From Calliphora vicina (lineage: Eukaryota > Arthropoda > Insecta > Diptera > Calliphoridae): a stretch of DNA of 64,000 nucleotides. Position 1 is the stretch's first letter; the number at the start of each line of letters is the position of its first letter. Under the pieces are notes generated by a model that was not told the origin of the DNA, did no database searches, and saw nothing but the letters and a program-made list of their open reading frames with translations. Shown in pieces: positions 45,790-55,716 of the stretch. A program made the position numbers and the translations under genes. The stretch is from assembly GCF_958450345.1 (NCBI RefSeq), contig NC_088782.1:4473501-4537500 (forward strand), read 5' to 3'.

Positions 45790-45989
45790 CCGATATATAA
45801 ACATGACATGATCACAAATACCGCATAATATGGCCATGTCACCTAATATTTTAAACAATTATAGTATTATAATTGAGCTGGAATCATAATATGGTTGTGT
45901 TAAATCATAATATGATTGTGCTACAACAATGATATGATTATATCAGCTATCATGTTTTTAAGTAATCATGTTATGGTTGATGTGTAATA
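45790..45989 (+). repeat. RptB copy 1: repeat with iterated CATAATATGGTTGTG
   Basis: It shares ATCACAAATACC, TAATATGGCCATGT, AATTGAGCTGGAATCATAA and TTGATGTGTAA with an inverted copy at 53990-54345. The motif CATAATATGRTTGTG recurs within it. It is interrupted by the pogo-like element at 45990 and appears to continue from 46517. Confidence 0.6.
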
Positions 45990-46514
45990 AGCAAGGTCTC
46001 TGGTCTCGTTTTATGCGATAGATGCGTTCCAAAAAAAATCGCATAATTTGAATTCGCATTAATTCATATAAAAACTAATGATGATTCGTTCCAAAATTCT
46101 GAAAAAACCGCATAAATTCAAACTTTAATTAAAAAAACAAAGCAAAATCGCATAAAAAAAATCAACAAAACTATATTTATTTCATTTACTTAAACAATAA
46201 AACAAATAAGTTAAAAAAAATAAACCAAAATATAATATTAATTTATTAATTACAGAAAAAACAGAAAATAATCCAAAAATTAAGCTGAAACATATGTTAA
46301 GGAAATTCTGTAAATATGTATGATCAATCTGAATGACTGAATAATTGTCGGCATCGTTTAGGAATTGGTTCAACGTCACTTTCATCACTAGATGATATTG
46401 TCATCATATTGTAAAATATCATTTTCTTCACTAGAATTTAAAAAAAACATCTAAAATCTGTTAAAATTAAAAAAAATCGTTAATTTAAAAATCACATAAA
46501 ACGAGACCTGAGTG
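45990..46514 (-). mobile_element. pogo/Tigger-like element, internally deleted
   Basis: The right end, reverse-complemented, is TA|CACTCAGGTCTCGTTTTATG. The left end has AGGTCTCTGGTCTCGTTTTATG-type sequence after TA, with a 7-bp local duplication (TGGTCTC). The TCGTTTTAT-type terminus followed by CG-containing GCGAT motifs resembles Tigger/pogo termini, and CGCATAAA recurs in the subterminal DNA. On the minus strand near 46330-46420 an acidic remnant (SEENDILQYDDNII, SSDESDVEPIPKRCRQLF) looks like the C-terminal tail of a pogo-type transposase. TA flanks both sides. Confidence 0.6.
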
Positions 46515-46516
46515 TA

Positions 46517-46699
46517 CTTATAACATGGTAAATTAGGATTATATTTTGATATTTTATAATGATACATATTAGTAATGATATGATCGTTTTAATTAAGATC
46601 ACCATATTTGTTCTTTGGGTGCAAGACCAATTATTCTCATTGGAGACTAAACACAGTTGAAATCAAACTGAATAATTTGACATTCCAAAAATGTTCGAC
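46517..46699. other. Continuation of RptB and non-coding DNA
   Basis: CATGGTAAATTAGG, ATTTTGATATT and ATGATATGATCG fit the part of RptB that follows TTGATGTGTAA in the inverted copy. Confidence 0.4.
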
Positions 46700-46985
46700 G
46701 TGTTTCCTTGTAAGTTTAAACGGTCATAACTGTTTAATTTATATAGGTTTCTACACAATTTCGTTCCAAATAAATTGTATATATATCACGGAATTTAATG
46801 ATGATCGGTCCATAATTAGTTATAGCTCCCATATAAGGCCCGTTTCCGAAAATCATTTTAACGAGCATAAATCTCTTAAAAATTTTTGTATCCACATAAA
46901 ATTCAACAGAATTAAGTTTCATATAGACGTAAATCACACGACCTAATTTTAAGGCGATCGATCCATAGCTCCCAATAAGACCAAC
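46700..46985 (+). mobile_element. F2f: F2 body fragment fused to F1f
   Basis: It matches F2 from AAACGGTCATAACTGTTTAA through the tandem-unit blocks GATCGGTCCATAATTAG, TCCCATATAAGGCCCG, ATTTTAACGAGCATAAAT and CACACGACCTAATTTT to ATAGCTCCCAATAAGACC. Both F2 ends are missing. It runs directly into the 3' half of an F1. Confidence 0.75.
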
Positions 46986-47012
46986 ACAAATATAAGGAAA
47001 AAATTTTAAACG

Positions 47013-47268
47013 ATGTATATAAAGATATAGTAAGTTGGACCTACAATGGGTCAAAATCGGGAAAAATATTTTTTAAACCGATTTTTTTTTTGACCAAAAG
47101 ATTTTTTTTTTGTCTTACATTTTTTTCACTAATAAAAAAACTAAAAAAAAAGTTTGGAAAACAATTTAAAAAAAAATTAATTCTGTTTACCTAAAAATAT
47201 TTAAAATTTGTATTTTAAAGTATAATTTGGCGAAGGGTATAGCCGAATATAGCTCACTTACTTGTTAA
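47013..47268 (+). mobile_element. F1f: 3' half of F1
   Basis: It begins with GATGTATATAAAGATATAG, then AGTTGGACCTACAATGGGTC, an A/T tract, TTTGGCGAAGGGTATAGCC and CTCACTTACTTGTT. With F2f it forms a chimera that could have a usable F1 3' end. Confidence 0.75.
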
Positions 47269-47639
47269 ACATCAGTGGGAAAATTACTTTTTTAAAAAAT
47301 TTTAATTTTCTTTAGGCAGTTAAATATTTGTTTCTTATTTGAATAAAAAGGCATCCTATAATAAATTGATTGAAAAATATATGAGTTATGCTTTTTTTTG
47401 TAGGTGACAGTATTTGGCCTTATTTAGGGCTTGGGGTCCGGGAATTCCCGTAAAATTATTGCCGGGAACAATAAACAATATAACAGCAGACTTATGTAAA
47501 TTTCCTAATAACTTCACAACATAATAAGCTAAATTATAATACAAAAAGACAATGTTCATATATACGCCTATTTGACAGCAATGTTCGCTTATCAGTTCAA
47601 TGCGATGATGATGATGTTTCCGAAATACAAATGGAGCAA

Positions 47640-47850
47640 AATTTTAAAAACGAATTAGATCAATATTGAAAAAAAAATCCTAAACATTTAAAATCAAATG
47701 CTGAAAGTCGTTTTAAGGGGGATTTAGCTTTATTTGAAGCAAGTAGCAATCGGAGAAAAAAATTTAGATTGTCTTTATAATGCTTTATTAACGATAAAAC
47801 CACAACCTGTTTAAAGCGAAACAGTTTTTACACTTTTTAAACTATGTATA
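47640..47850 (+). pseudogene. hAT transposase C-terminal remnant
   Basis: In shifting frames it reads GDLALFEASSNRRKK, then LDCLYNALLTIKPQPV, a stop and SETVF. This matches the hAT dimerisation domain, where an acidic/ALFE segment is followed by a LL..LL.I.PTS.E.ERVFS motif. At least one frameshift and one premature stop are present. Confidence 0.65.
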
Positions 47851-48159
47851 TGAGGTAATTTTTGTTTTGAAAATGAATTAAATTTTATTTTAAAATATAT
47901 GTATGTATTTTATAAAAAAATATAAAAAATATAAAAAAATTAAAAGAAAGAAGTTAAAAACTGCATTACAAATGCAATTAACATATTGATCGACAGCGAA
48001 TTATAAAGGTACAAGCACAATTTATAAAATTTTGTAATACTTTCTTTTTCTCTAGTACCAGGACAAGAGCTCTACATCATGAATATCGCTAATATTTAAT
48101 TTTATAGCAACAAATGATCTTCAAATATTTTAACCAACATTTTTTTGTTTTATGTTAGT

Positions 48160-48649
48160 AGAATCACAGAAAAAACTATATTTCAATTCAAACATTTATT
48201 ATATAATGAACTGGTTTCAATTATTTCATAATTGAATCAAGTATTCATGTGCTCAAAAAGAAAATTTTCTGATATTTTCTATTGAATTTTGAGTTTTGAA
48301 TTTGATAATTTTGACAATTGAATATACAATTTTCGTTATTGGTTGAATTTTAAATACAAAAATGATTGAATAAATAATTTTCGTAATTGAAAACACAAAA
48401 AATAAAAAAAATGTATTTTCAATTACTAAAATTATCTATGCAATAATTTTTGTATTTAAAATTCAACCAATAACGAAAATTGTATATTCAATTGTCAAAA
48501 TTATCAAATTCAAAACTCAAAATTCAATAGAAAATATCAGAAAATTTTCTTTTTGGGCACATGAATACTTGATTCAATTATGAAATAATTGAAACCAGTT
48601 CAATATGTAATAAATGTTTGAATTGAAATATAGTTTTTTCTGTGATTCT
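48160..48649. repeat. 490-bp near-perfect palindrome (foldback element)
   Basis: Two arms of 237 bp (48160-48396, 48413-48649) surround a 16-bp A-rich loop and differ at only around ten positions. The outer ends read AGAATCACAGAAAAAACTAT. Motifs along the arm include TTCAATTATTTCATAATTGA and GTTATTGGTTGAATTTTAAA. No direct repeat was found at the ends. It lies within the hAT-like element, so it probably inserted later. Confidence 0.9.
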
Positions 48650-48898
48650 CTATTAATGTCACCATATGGATCACCACATGGATCCATGAGAAGTACCTAG
48701 TCAATAGGAAGTCAATAGTCATAGTGTTACTAGAGGATTTTCAATGACACACACATGTTAAATGTCTATAGCACTAAGCCTTGTATGGGGTATAATTCGA
48801 AACTAGTACTGTTGACAAAATCAATAGCGATTCAGCACATTTTTAATATTGACATTTTTTACAGGGAAATAAAATTATCCGGGAAACCCCAAACCCTA

Positions 48899-50829
48899 GT
48901 TGGGGAGCATCCTGAATTTATACTACAGTAAATCATCCATTTTCAAAACGATTTTTATAGAGTTTTTGCTGTTTAAAAGGTAAAACCAATATCTTTCAAA
49001 CTAAAGAATATATTTTTAAAGAACATATTTATAATTGTAACATTAATAATGGCGGTTTTTCACTAGAGAAAGACTATAAGTATTTTCGTAATCTATGGAC
49101 TCCAATAAAACAGAATTGCTACATGAGAACCCCTGTATATATATTTTCGTTCACTTTTGTCTCACTATGTAATTAAGAGGAATAAAGGAGCTGCATATTA
49201 ATATGATTCCATAGAAATAAAAAATTCTAATATGAATACACTATTGGTAGGGTGAATATATAGTTAATACATTAAAGTACCTTTATTACAAATTATTTAC
49301 CGTGAGAGCTCTAATTTGAAGCAAAAAATAAAACAAAACGTTTTCATTTTTATAATTGAATTTAGTAATTTTTTCTCGTTCAATTAACATTAGTAATTAC
49401 GTTCTTATGTAGGTGTAAAAATGTGTGGTACATTTTAACAAAATGTGTAATAATTTATTTAAAAAAGCATGCATACATACATATACTTGGTAGGAATGTG
49501 TGCTGATATATATATTAGTATATAAGTGTATGTATGTTGTATATGAATTTTGTAAACATTTCTGGCTGTGTAACATATTGTTACCTTTTAACACTTTTAA
49601 CAAATGTTTGAACATTTTTTTCTATGGTCTAAATATACACATACTGTTGCACTAATTCATTCATTTACGCACACAACCATACTTACGAATATTCACACAT
49701 ATTCGTCTACAAGTGTATGCGTGTTAATTTGAATTTTTCATAAATTTGCTGGTGAGTGTAAAATGCATTTATGAATGTGCTTGTGTGGCTGCATCAGTAT
49801 GTGTAACGAAATGTATATGTATATTTGTTTGTGTAAGTGCGTTTATAGGCGGATATGAAGCTTATGTGTATGTGTGAGTTTATGTGTAAGCATTTCCGTA
49901 AATTTGCAGTGTTGGTTGTTTTTTGGGTTTTTCCCCATTGTCCTGTGTTGTGTTCAATGATGCCATTTCATTTTAAACAAACTATATGCACCATATGCAT
50001 TTTGGTTAAATGTATATACATACATATGTACGTATATGTATGTCTGTACATACAATACATTATTTTTACATCTTTTAGCATACTGCTGTTCGTTTTTTTT
50101 TCGCTCTGCTTGCTGTTTCTGTTTTTGTTTTTGCCGTTGTTGTCGCAGGCATTGGTGAGTACATCATAAATTTGTTTACAGAACATACATTGCGTTAAAA
50201 ACGGAAACATTTTACACCGCAGAAAAAAAGCTAATGTATGTGTATAACAGTATGAATGTATTGTTGCTGCAACAATTACATTAACAGCAACTGCTGTTGC
50301 CTTTTTAAATCGGCGAAAAAAAAAACTGCGAAAAAAAAATTCGGACAAACAAACAGCCAACCAGCTTGGTTGCCTGTCCACCATTCAACCGACCATCCAA
50401 ACGGCAATAATAAAAGACAGATACAATTACAAAAATTATTCAACAAAAATAACCTCTGCACAAAATACTTAAATTATTTGGCCGAAAAATTCTATTAGAT
50501 TGTGATTTATTATTATACTTGTGTATGCATTTGCAAGAGTGGCAGTTTTTATTATAAATTATATTTAAAACATTTATTGGAGGAAAGACAAATCAAAATG
50601 TTTAATATTTTCTGTGATATTTAAAATCTATGAATAATAATCTACAATAACAATATAGAAATCAGGCAATTGTGATTTTGTTGCTGTTTAATTGTGAATA
50701 ATATAAAAAATTTAAATATTTTGAAAAATCCTTTCGTTGAAATCTCTTCATATTATTATGTATTTAAGCTCTTCCACATGATATCAAAATTTTGCTAAAT
50801 AAAATAAATTGTATAGAAACAAAAAAGAT
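48899..50829. other. Non-coding stretch with TATG/TACA microsatellites
   Basis: TG- and TATG-rich segments (49480-49530, 49690-49870, 50010-50060) with AT-rich filler. Overlapping open frames of 104 and 138 codons on opposite strands near 49855-50384 are microsatellite-driven (Tyr-Ile-His, Phe/Leu runs). No gene is supported. Confidence 0.55.
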
Positions 50830-51632
50830 AGTTATATTTGGCTGTGCCGAATCTTATATACCCTTTACTAAATTATACTTTAAAATACATTTTTTTAATA
50901 TTTTAAGGAAATTAAATTTAAAAACTATTTTTTTGGTAAGAATTAGTTTGCTGAATTCCTATGCGCATTTCACTGGTTGCTTAGGCAAGATCATCAGGAA
51001 ACCTTCCCTTTCCTTTCCTACAAATAAAACTATAGAATGAATGCGAATTGCAGACACTCAAGCTTTATTTGTATAAATATCAAAGCTTAAACAAAACACC
51101 AAAAATAAACAGTGATTTTCAATTTCTTTTTTCCAAACTTTTTAAAAAAATTAATTTTTTTTTTTAAATTATTAGTGAAAAAATTTTTTCAGTGAAAAAA
51201 AAAATCGGAATAAATTTTTGTTTCCCGATTTTGACCCATTGTAGTTCCAACTTACGTATATATACGTCGATGGAAAGGACCTTGAAATATCTATCATTAG
51301 ATATTCATATTGTCTATATTAATAACATAGTAATCCAGATATAGATAAAAAATAGGCCAAAAATCGATGTTGTCCTGAGTTTTTCCTTATATCATAGCCA
51401 TTTGTGTACCGATTTTTCTAGCAACCGAACAGGGTCTATAGCGGATATATTGATGTAGGAATCATGCATGTAACTTATTTGGGGGTTACTGAAAGTTGAT
51501 TTCAACATAGAGGCGTACAGGCGAACATGGCTATATCGACTCCGCTATCTACAACGGTCCAGAATAGGCAGTACTTTGTGGGGTCGCAAATGAAAAATGT
51601 GGAAATTACACTCATGGTGAAGGGTATAAAAA
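50830..51632 (-). mobile_element. F1g: DINE-like element with a 180-bp foreign segment
   Basis: Minus orientation. It has GGCTGTGCCGAATCTTATAT (3' hairpin half) and CCATTGTAGTTCCAACTT. The core and a degenerate GTCY counterpart follow (51495-51545), then GGGGTCGCAAATGAAAAATG and the 5' end CATGGTGAAGGGTATAAAAA. The AAACAAGTAAG end is lost. Between about 50937 and 51119 a segment absent from other copies is present (ATTCCTATGCGCATTTCACT and onwards). Confidence 0.8.
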
Positions 51633-51849
51633 CTGAAAAATAACATAACTCTAAAATTTTCTAATCGATTTTTAAATTTAAATAGCTCCAGAGAAATATA
51701 ATTCTATATACGTTATAATGGCGATATAACCAAGAGTAAAGTTTAATATTTGATGCAAAAACTGAAAAACTATTTTCCTTCTGTAAACTCATTTTTTAAT
51801 TTCAGAGCGTTACGGAGCAAGATGAACGTTTACACCAAGTGTAAAATCT

Positions 51850-52145
51850 CTTATATGTCACTACTATAGGTTGATCATCGAAATATTACTTGACTCTACA
51901 ATCCAATCCTGATCAATTGAAGCCTTCATTGGTAAATGATATAGTGACACCCATGACTTGTGTAGGATATTTATGAGCCAGAGATAGTAGAACACATTTG
52001 TGTCAAGATTACTCAGTTCTCAAATTCCACGACAAACTAGGGGATATAGCTACATATGATCAAGGCATTATATTAGTCTTTATCAGGGGAATAAGCTGAA
52101 TACTTTAGGTGACAGTCTTCGCAGTCCTCAGGCACGTATCCAGGA
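51850..52145 (+). pseudogene. LINE 3'-region fragment, plus orientation
   Basis: It corresponds to the minus-strand LINE tail at 52921-53210. Shared blocks are TCAATTGAAGCCTTCA, TTCCACGACAAACTAGG, TCTTTATCAGGGGAATAAGC and GTGACAGTCTTC. The frame is more decayed than in the other copy and cannot be followed for long. Confidence 0.55.
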
Positions 52146-52920
52146 CAACTATTTTTCTTTTTTCCTTTTTTTATATTAAAACTTTTTGGTTTGCTTCCCA
52201 CAGATTACATATTCTCTTTATGCCAATCTCTGTTCTAATGTACATCAGTACTCCGATAGAAATTGAAAACAACTTTTTAAAAAAATTTACACAAATTCTA
52301 TATTATTTAATCGATTATAGCTTATTTTAGTCTGAATTATAGGCAGAATAATTATGGTTGTTTCTCACACACAAATTAATGAATTGCTGCAGAATTTAAA
52401 AAGGGTTTATTTTAAAAACCACAACATTAAACTTTACAAAACATTCAATGGTTAATAATGCATCGCTAGTTTGTTCCATATGCAGCCATTGATTCTTCGA
52501 TAACTTTAAGACTATTGTGTTACTAATGAGTTCATCAAATGTTTGTATTTTGTGTTTGGAATTTATAATAATCTGTTGACAGGAACACAAACACGAATAC
52601 ACACACATACTTGATGAAGCAAATATACCCAGCGAGAAAATGATGCAGTAAAGAGTCTTCCTAAAGGCCTTATTTGCAGACACAAGAACACCCATGTCAT
52701 TGGATGCCAATGCCTTACTTACTCGCTTCTGTTAGAGTGCTGATAGAAAGCCTACTTATGGAGGCATATCACAAGGTCTTCCGTTGAAGACCTATAATGA
52801 GTCGTGCCTCGTAACGCCTGCTGAATGTAGACATAGGAAATTTTATTAAAAGGTCTGAAAATGGAAGCCCTATAAAGAGCCATAGGATTAGATCGGAGAT
52901 TCATAGGATCCATTGTAATA
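52146..52920. other. Non-coding stretch between inverted LINE fragments
   Basis: AT-rich with no family recognised. A 104-codon minus-strand frame (52396-52710) has mixed composition (RKTLYCIIFSLGIFASSSMC) but no known family likeness. The part after 52745 may still be LINE 3' flank. Confidence 0.4.
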
Positions 52921-53210
52921 ACCTTCAGAAATATACCTAGATACGTAGAGAAGACTGTCACTTAAAATAGTCAGCTTATTCCCCTGATAGAGACTAAAAG
53001 ATTGCCTGAATCATATCCAGCTATAACACCTAGTTCATCGTGGAATCTTTCCCCTAGCCATTTCTGTCTGAGACCGTGTAATCTAGGACAGTTAAACAAA
53101 ATATGTTCCTCGTACATATTTAAAAAGTCCTGAGTGAAGGCTTCAATTGAGGAGTGATCGGTTATTACTCCTACTGGACACCCCGTAGTCCGTCCTATCG
53201 TTTTATAGAG
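52921..53210 (-). pseudogene. LINE open frame 2 C-terminus
   Basis: The minus strand reads TIGRTTGCPVGVITDHSS, then IEAFTQDFLNMYEEHILFNC, PRLHGLRQKWLGERFHDELG and ends LLVSIRGIS at the stop 52971-52973. The EEHILFNCPRLHGLR segment matches the zinc-binding tail after the RNase H-like region of many non-LTR retrotransposons (EHxLFxCP). A TGA at 53211-53213 interrupts the frame upstream. The fragment is 5'-truncated and faces the copy at 51850-52145. Confidence 0.65.
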
Positions 53211-53989
53211 TCACGTAACTTTTCGAAGAAATGCCCTTCATGAACATCTTCTGCGAGGAGGCAGAGTGGAATAAGTATTGCATTTAAAATGTGTAAATAT
53301 ATCTTTTAGAAGGCCTACAAAATGAATTCCTAGTACTTTGTAACGAAGGGTACATTCATATGCTCACATAATAAGAAATACATAAGAAAACAGTGCAATA
53401 TCATAGATGTTTACTCATACATACATACTTATTTATACACCTTAATACCTGCTACCAACTGTTATTTCTATGCAGCACTTTATTTACTATGAAAAATAAA
53501 TATTACTTAACTAATACGAAGTAATATATATAGACATACACATGCATTTATGCCAGTTGACTCGTACATATCCTTATTTTAACCGAAGCCCCATACATAC
53601 ACAAAAGCCTGCTGTCGCCTACTCATGCCAATAAACCTCTTAGATAGAGTTACCGATGATATGATGTAATTTCAAATTTTTAACGCTTTTGGGAATGTGT
53701 AGAATCTAAACTTTTTAATAGACACATTTTTCATTCTAAAATCTTTTTTCAGTTTTTTTGCAATTATTTATATTTCCTCCCAAAACAATCTGCAATTTGA
53801 AAGAGCATTTCAAGTCACATGTAACACTCCAAACTGGCCTTTAGTATATTCAAAAATTGTTAAAGTTTTTTTATATACAATATTTTTATTTTTTTGAACG
53901 TAATTTCAAACACTTAAAAGCGTACATTTAGGAAGTAGATCGTATATTATATTTTCAATATTCGTGTGATATCGTACATTTAATCTGGT
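53211..53989. other. Non-coding stretch
   Basis: The first 80 bp or so may still belong to the LINE. The rest is AT-rich with TACA repeats near 53420. No gene. Confidence 0.45.
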
Positions 53990-54345
53990 GAATATTATGT
54001 TCCAAACATGGGTATCAAAATTTATGTTTTGACATAGTTACACATCAATAATACAATATGATTGTGACTAACCATATTTAGATTCCAAATATGTTCATAT
54101 TATGGTTATGTAAAAATATGAAAGCAAATATGTTCATATTATGGTTGTGGCCCAAACATGTTACGATTCCAACTCAATAATAATATTGTTACATTTAAAC
54201 CATATTATGGTTGTATTCACATGATCATATTAAGGAGTATTTGTGATAATGTTATGATTATAAATAATACAATTTTATATTTATATTTAAACATAACATC
54301 GTGGTGTATCACGATGCTTCATTCCAAATCAAATACATATATTGC
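53990..54345 (-). repeat. RptB copy 2, uninterrupted
   Basis: Inverted relative to 45790-45989, with the same order of blocks: ATCACAAATAC, CCTTAATATGATCATGT, ATTGAGTTGGAATCGTAA, CAACCATAATATG and TTGATGTGTAACTATG. It serves as an unfilled site for the pogo-like element. Confidence 0.6.
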
Positions 54346-55716
54346 CAACTATATAGCGACAATCATGTACATAATTATAAAATATGAACTAAAAACAATA
54401 TTGGTGGAACGAAGTTATTTTTTAAATTAAATTTATTTAATATTAAAGTTCTTTGCGGCAAATATTTATAGAACATAGCACAGTGGTTTAGAAACTTTTT
54501 TTTTGGAAATAATTCGGTATCTCGGGAACTATTGGAGATATTATTACAAAATTTTTGAGTTGAATTACATTTGTTCAGCTTCCTAGGGGTAATACGGGCC
54601 AGTTTGTGTCCCCTCAAATTTGGTCACCTCGGGTCTCAAAATTTTTAAAAAAAATCCCCAAAAATTCATTTATGATCGGAATGAACTGAAATTTAAAATA
54701 TAAATAGTCCTTGAGAAGATCTACGCTTACATGTGTAGGTTATCTCCTTCAGTTGAAGAGATATTTAGGTTTATTTATTTTTTTTTTTTAATTTTGCTCG
54801 ATTTTTTTTTGTTTTTTAGATATGGCGGCCCTACGGAGGGTCGAATTTTTTTCAAAATATCAGCTATATTGGCAATAAAATTCTAAACAAAATAAAAAAC
54901 TTGGTAACAGTTATCTCGTCCGTGTAAAAAGTTACACGCATCCAAAATTGGAACATGTAAAATGGGCCTAATTTTTTACGATTTTTCCTAAAAAAGTCCC
55001 TATATTTTTTCTTTTGTAGAAACAAATTTTCTTTGGGACTATATACAATTTTTATATGTTCCGGAAAGAAAACTTAATGCAAAAGCATGTAAAGTAAAAT
55101 TGGGCTCACTTAAGCGGACACAGTATCCCCCAGACCTATCCAAACTTGGACAATTTTAAAAAAAATATATAGGTTTCAGTAAAAAATTCTAAAAAGGCAA
55201 AGCACCGATCCTCAAAAAAGTTCCGTATTTGTATAACCCTATATGTTGTTTAAATACTTAAAAAGTTGTTTTACTATCACACGGTAAATAGCGTCACAGT
55301 AGGCACTTTTCTAAAAAAACTCAGTTTTTGGAACACATTTTCCCCGTTTTAGGTTCCCAATTTTGTTATGATATCTTTAACCGTTAAAATTTTACATTAA
55401 ATCAAATTTTATATTTTTATTCGTGGAAAATCACCATATGAAAGTTTTTTTAGTTTTTAAGGTAAATGAAGTCCCAAAATTTTATAAAATTATTTAATTT
55501 TACTAAAATATCAATCCTCAGGTCATTATGTTTTCAACAGTATCAAATACTTATATAAAAAGCCTTTATTTACTCCTCAGAAGTTCCACAAACCTTGCCC
55601 GCTTTGACAAATTTGTACATTTTAGCTTGTTCTAAGAGGGCAACCCGTGTCGACTTTCGATTTAGTTTTGAGGTGCATTTTCAAGGGGAAAAATTAATTT
55701 TTTTAAATTTTTTTAA
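54346..55716. repeat. Dispersed non-coding repeat (RptC)
   Basis: The block GAATGAACTGAAATTTAAAA then AAATAGTCCTTGAGAAGATC (near 54680) matches 61697-61745. Blocks such as CTCGGGAACTATTGG and GTCACCTCGGGTCTC look transposon-derived. No ends or coding capacity. Related to the CATTAGG-type element ending at 62094. Confidence 0.45.

Larger units (their letters stand above)
47425..48898 (+). mobile_element. hAT-like element with TAGGGYTTGGGG ends
   Basis: The ends are TAGGGCTTGGGGTCCGGGAA and, reverse-complemented, TAGGGTTTGGGGTTTCCCGG, followed at both ends by TAAAATTAT/ATAATTTTA and CCGGG blocks. The 8-bp flanks (GCCTTATT and GTTGGGGA) differ, so the duplication is lost or the ends are slightly misplaced. 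It contains a hAT C-terminal remnant and a large palindrome. Confidence 0.65.

Noticed and set aside
49855..50384. Overlapping frames of 104 and 138 codons on opposite strands
   Set aside because: Composition is dominated by TATG/TACA repeats and T-rich DNA; opposite-strand overlap argues against either being real.
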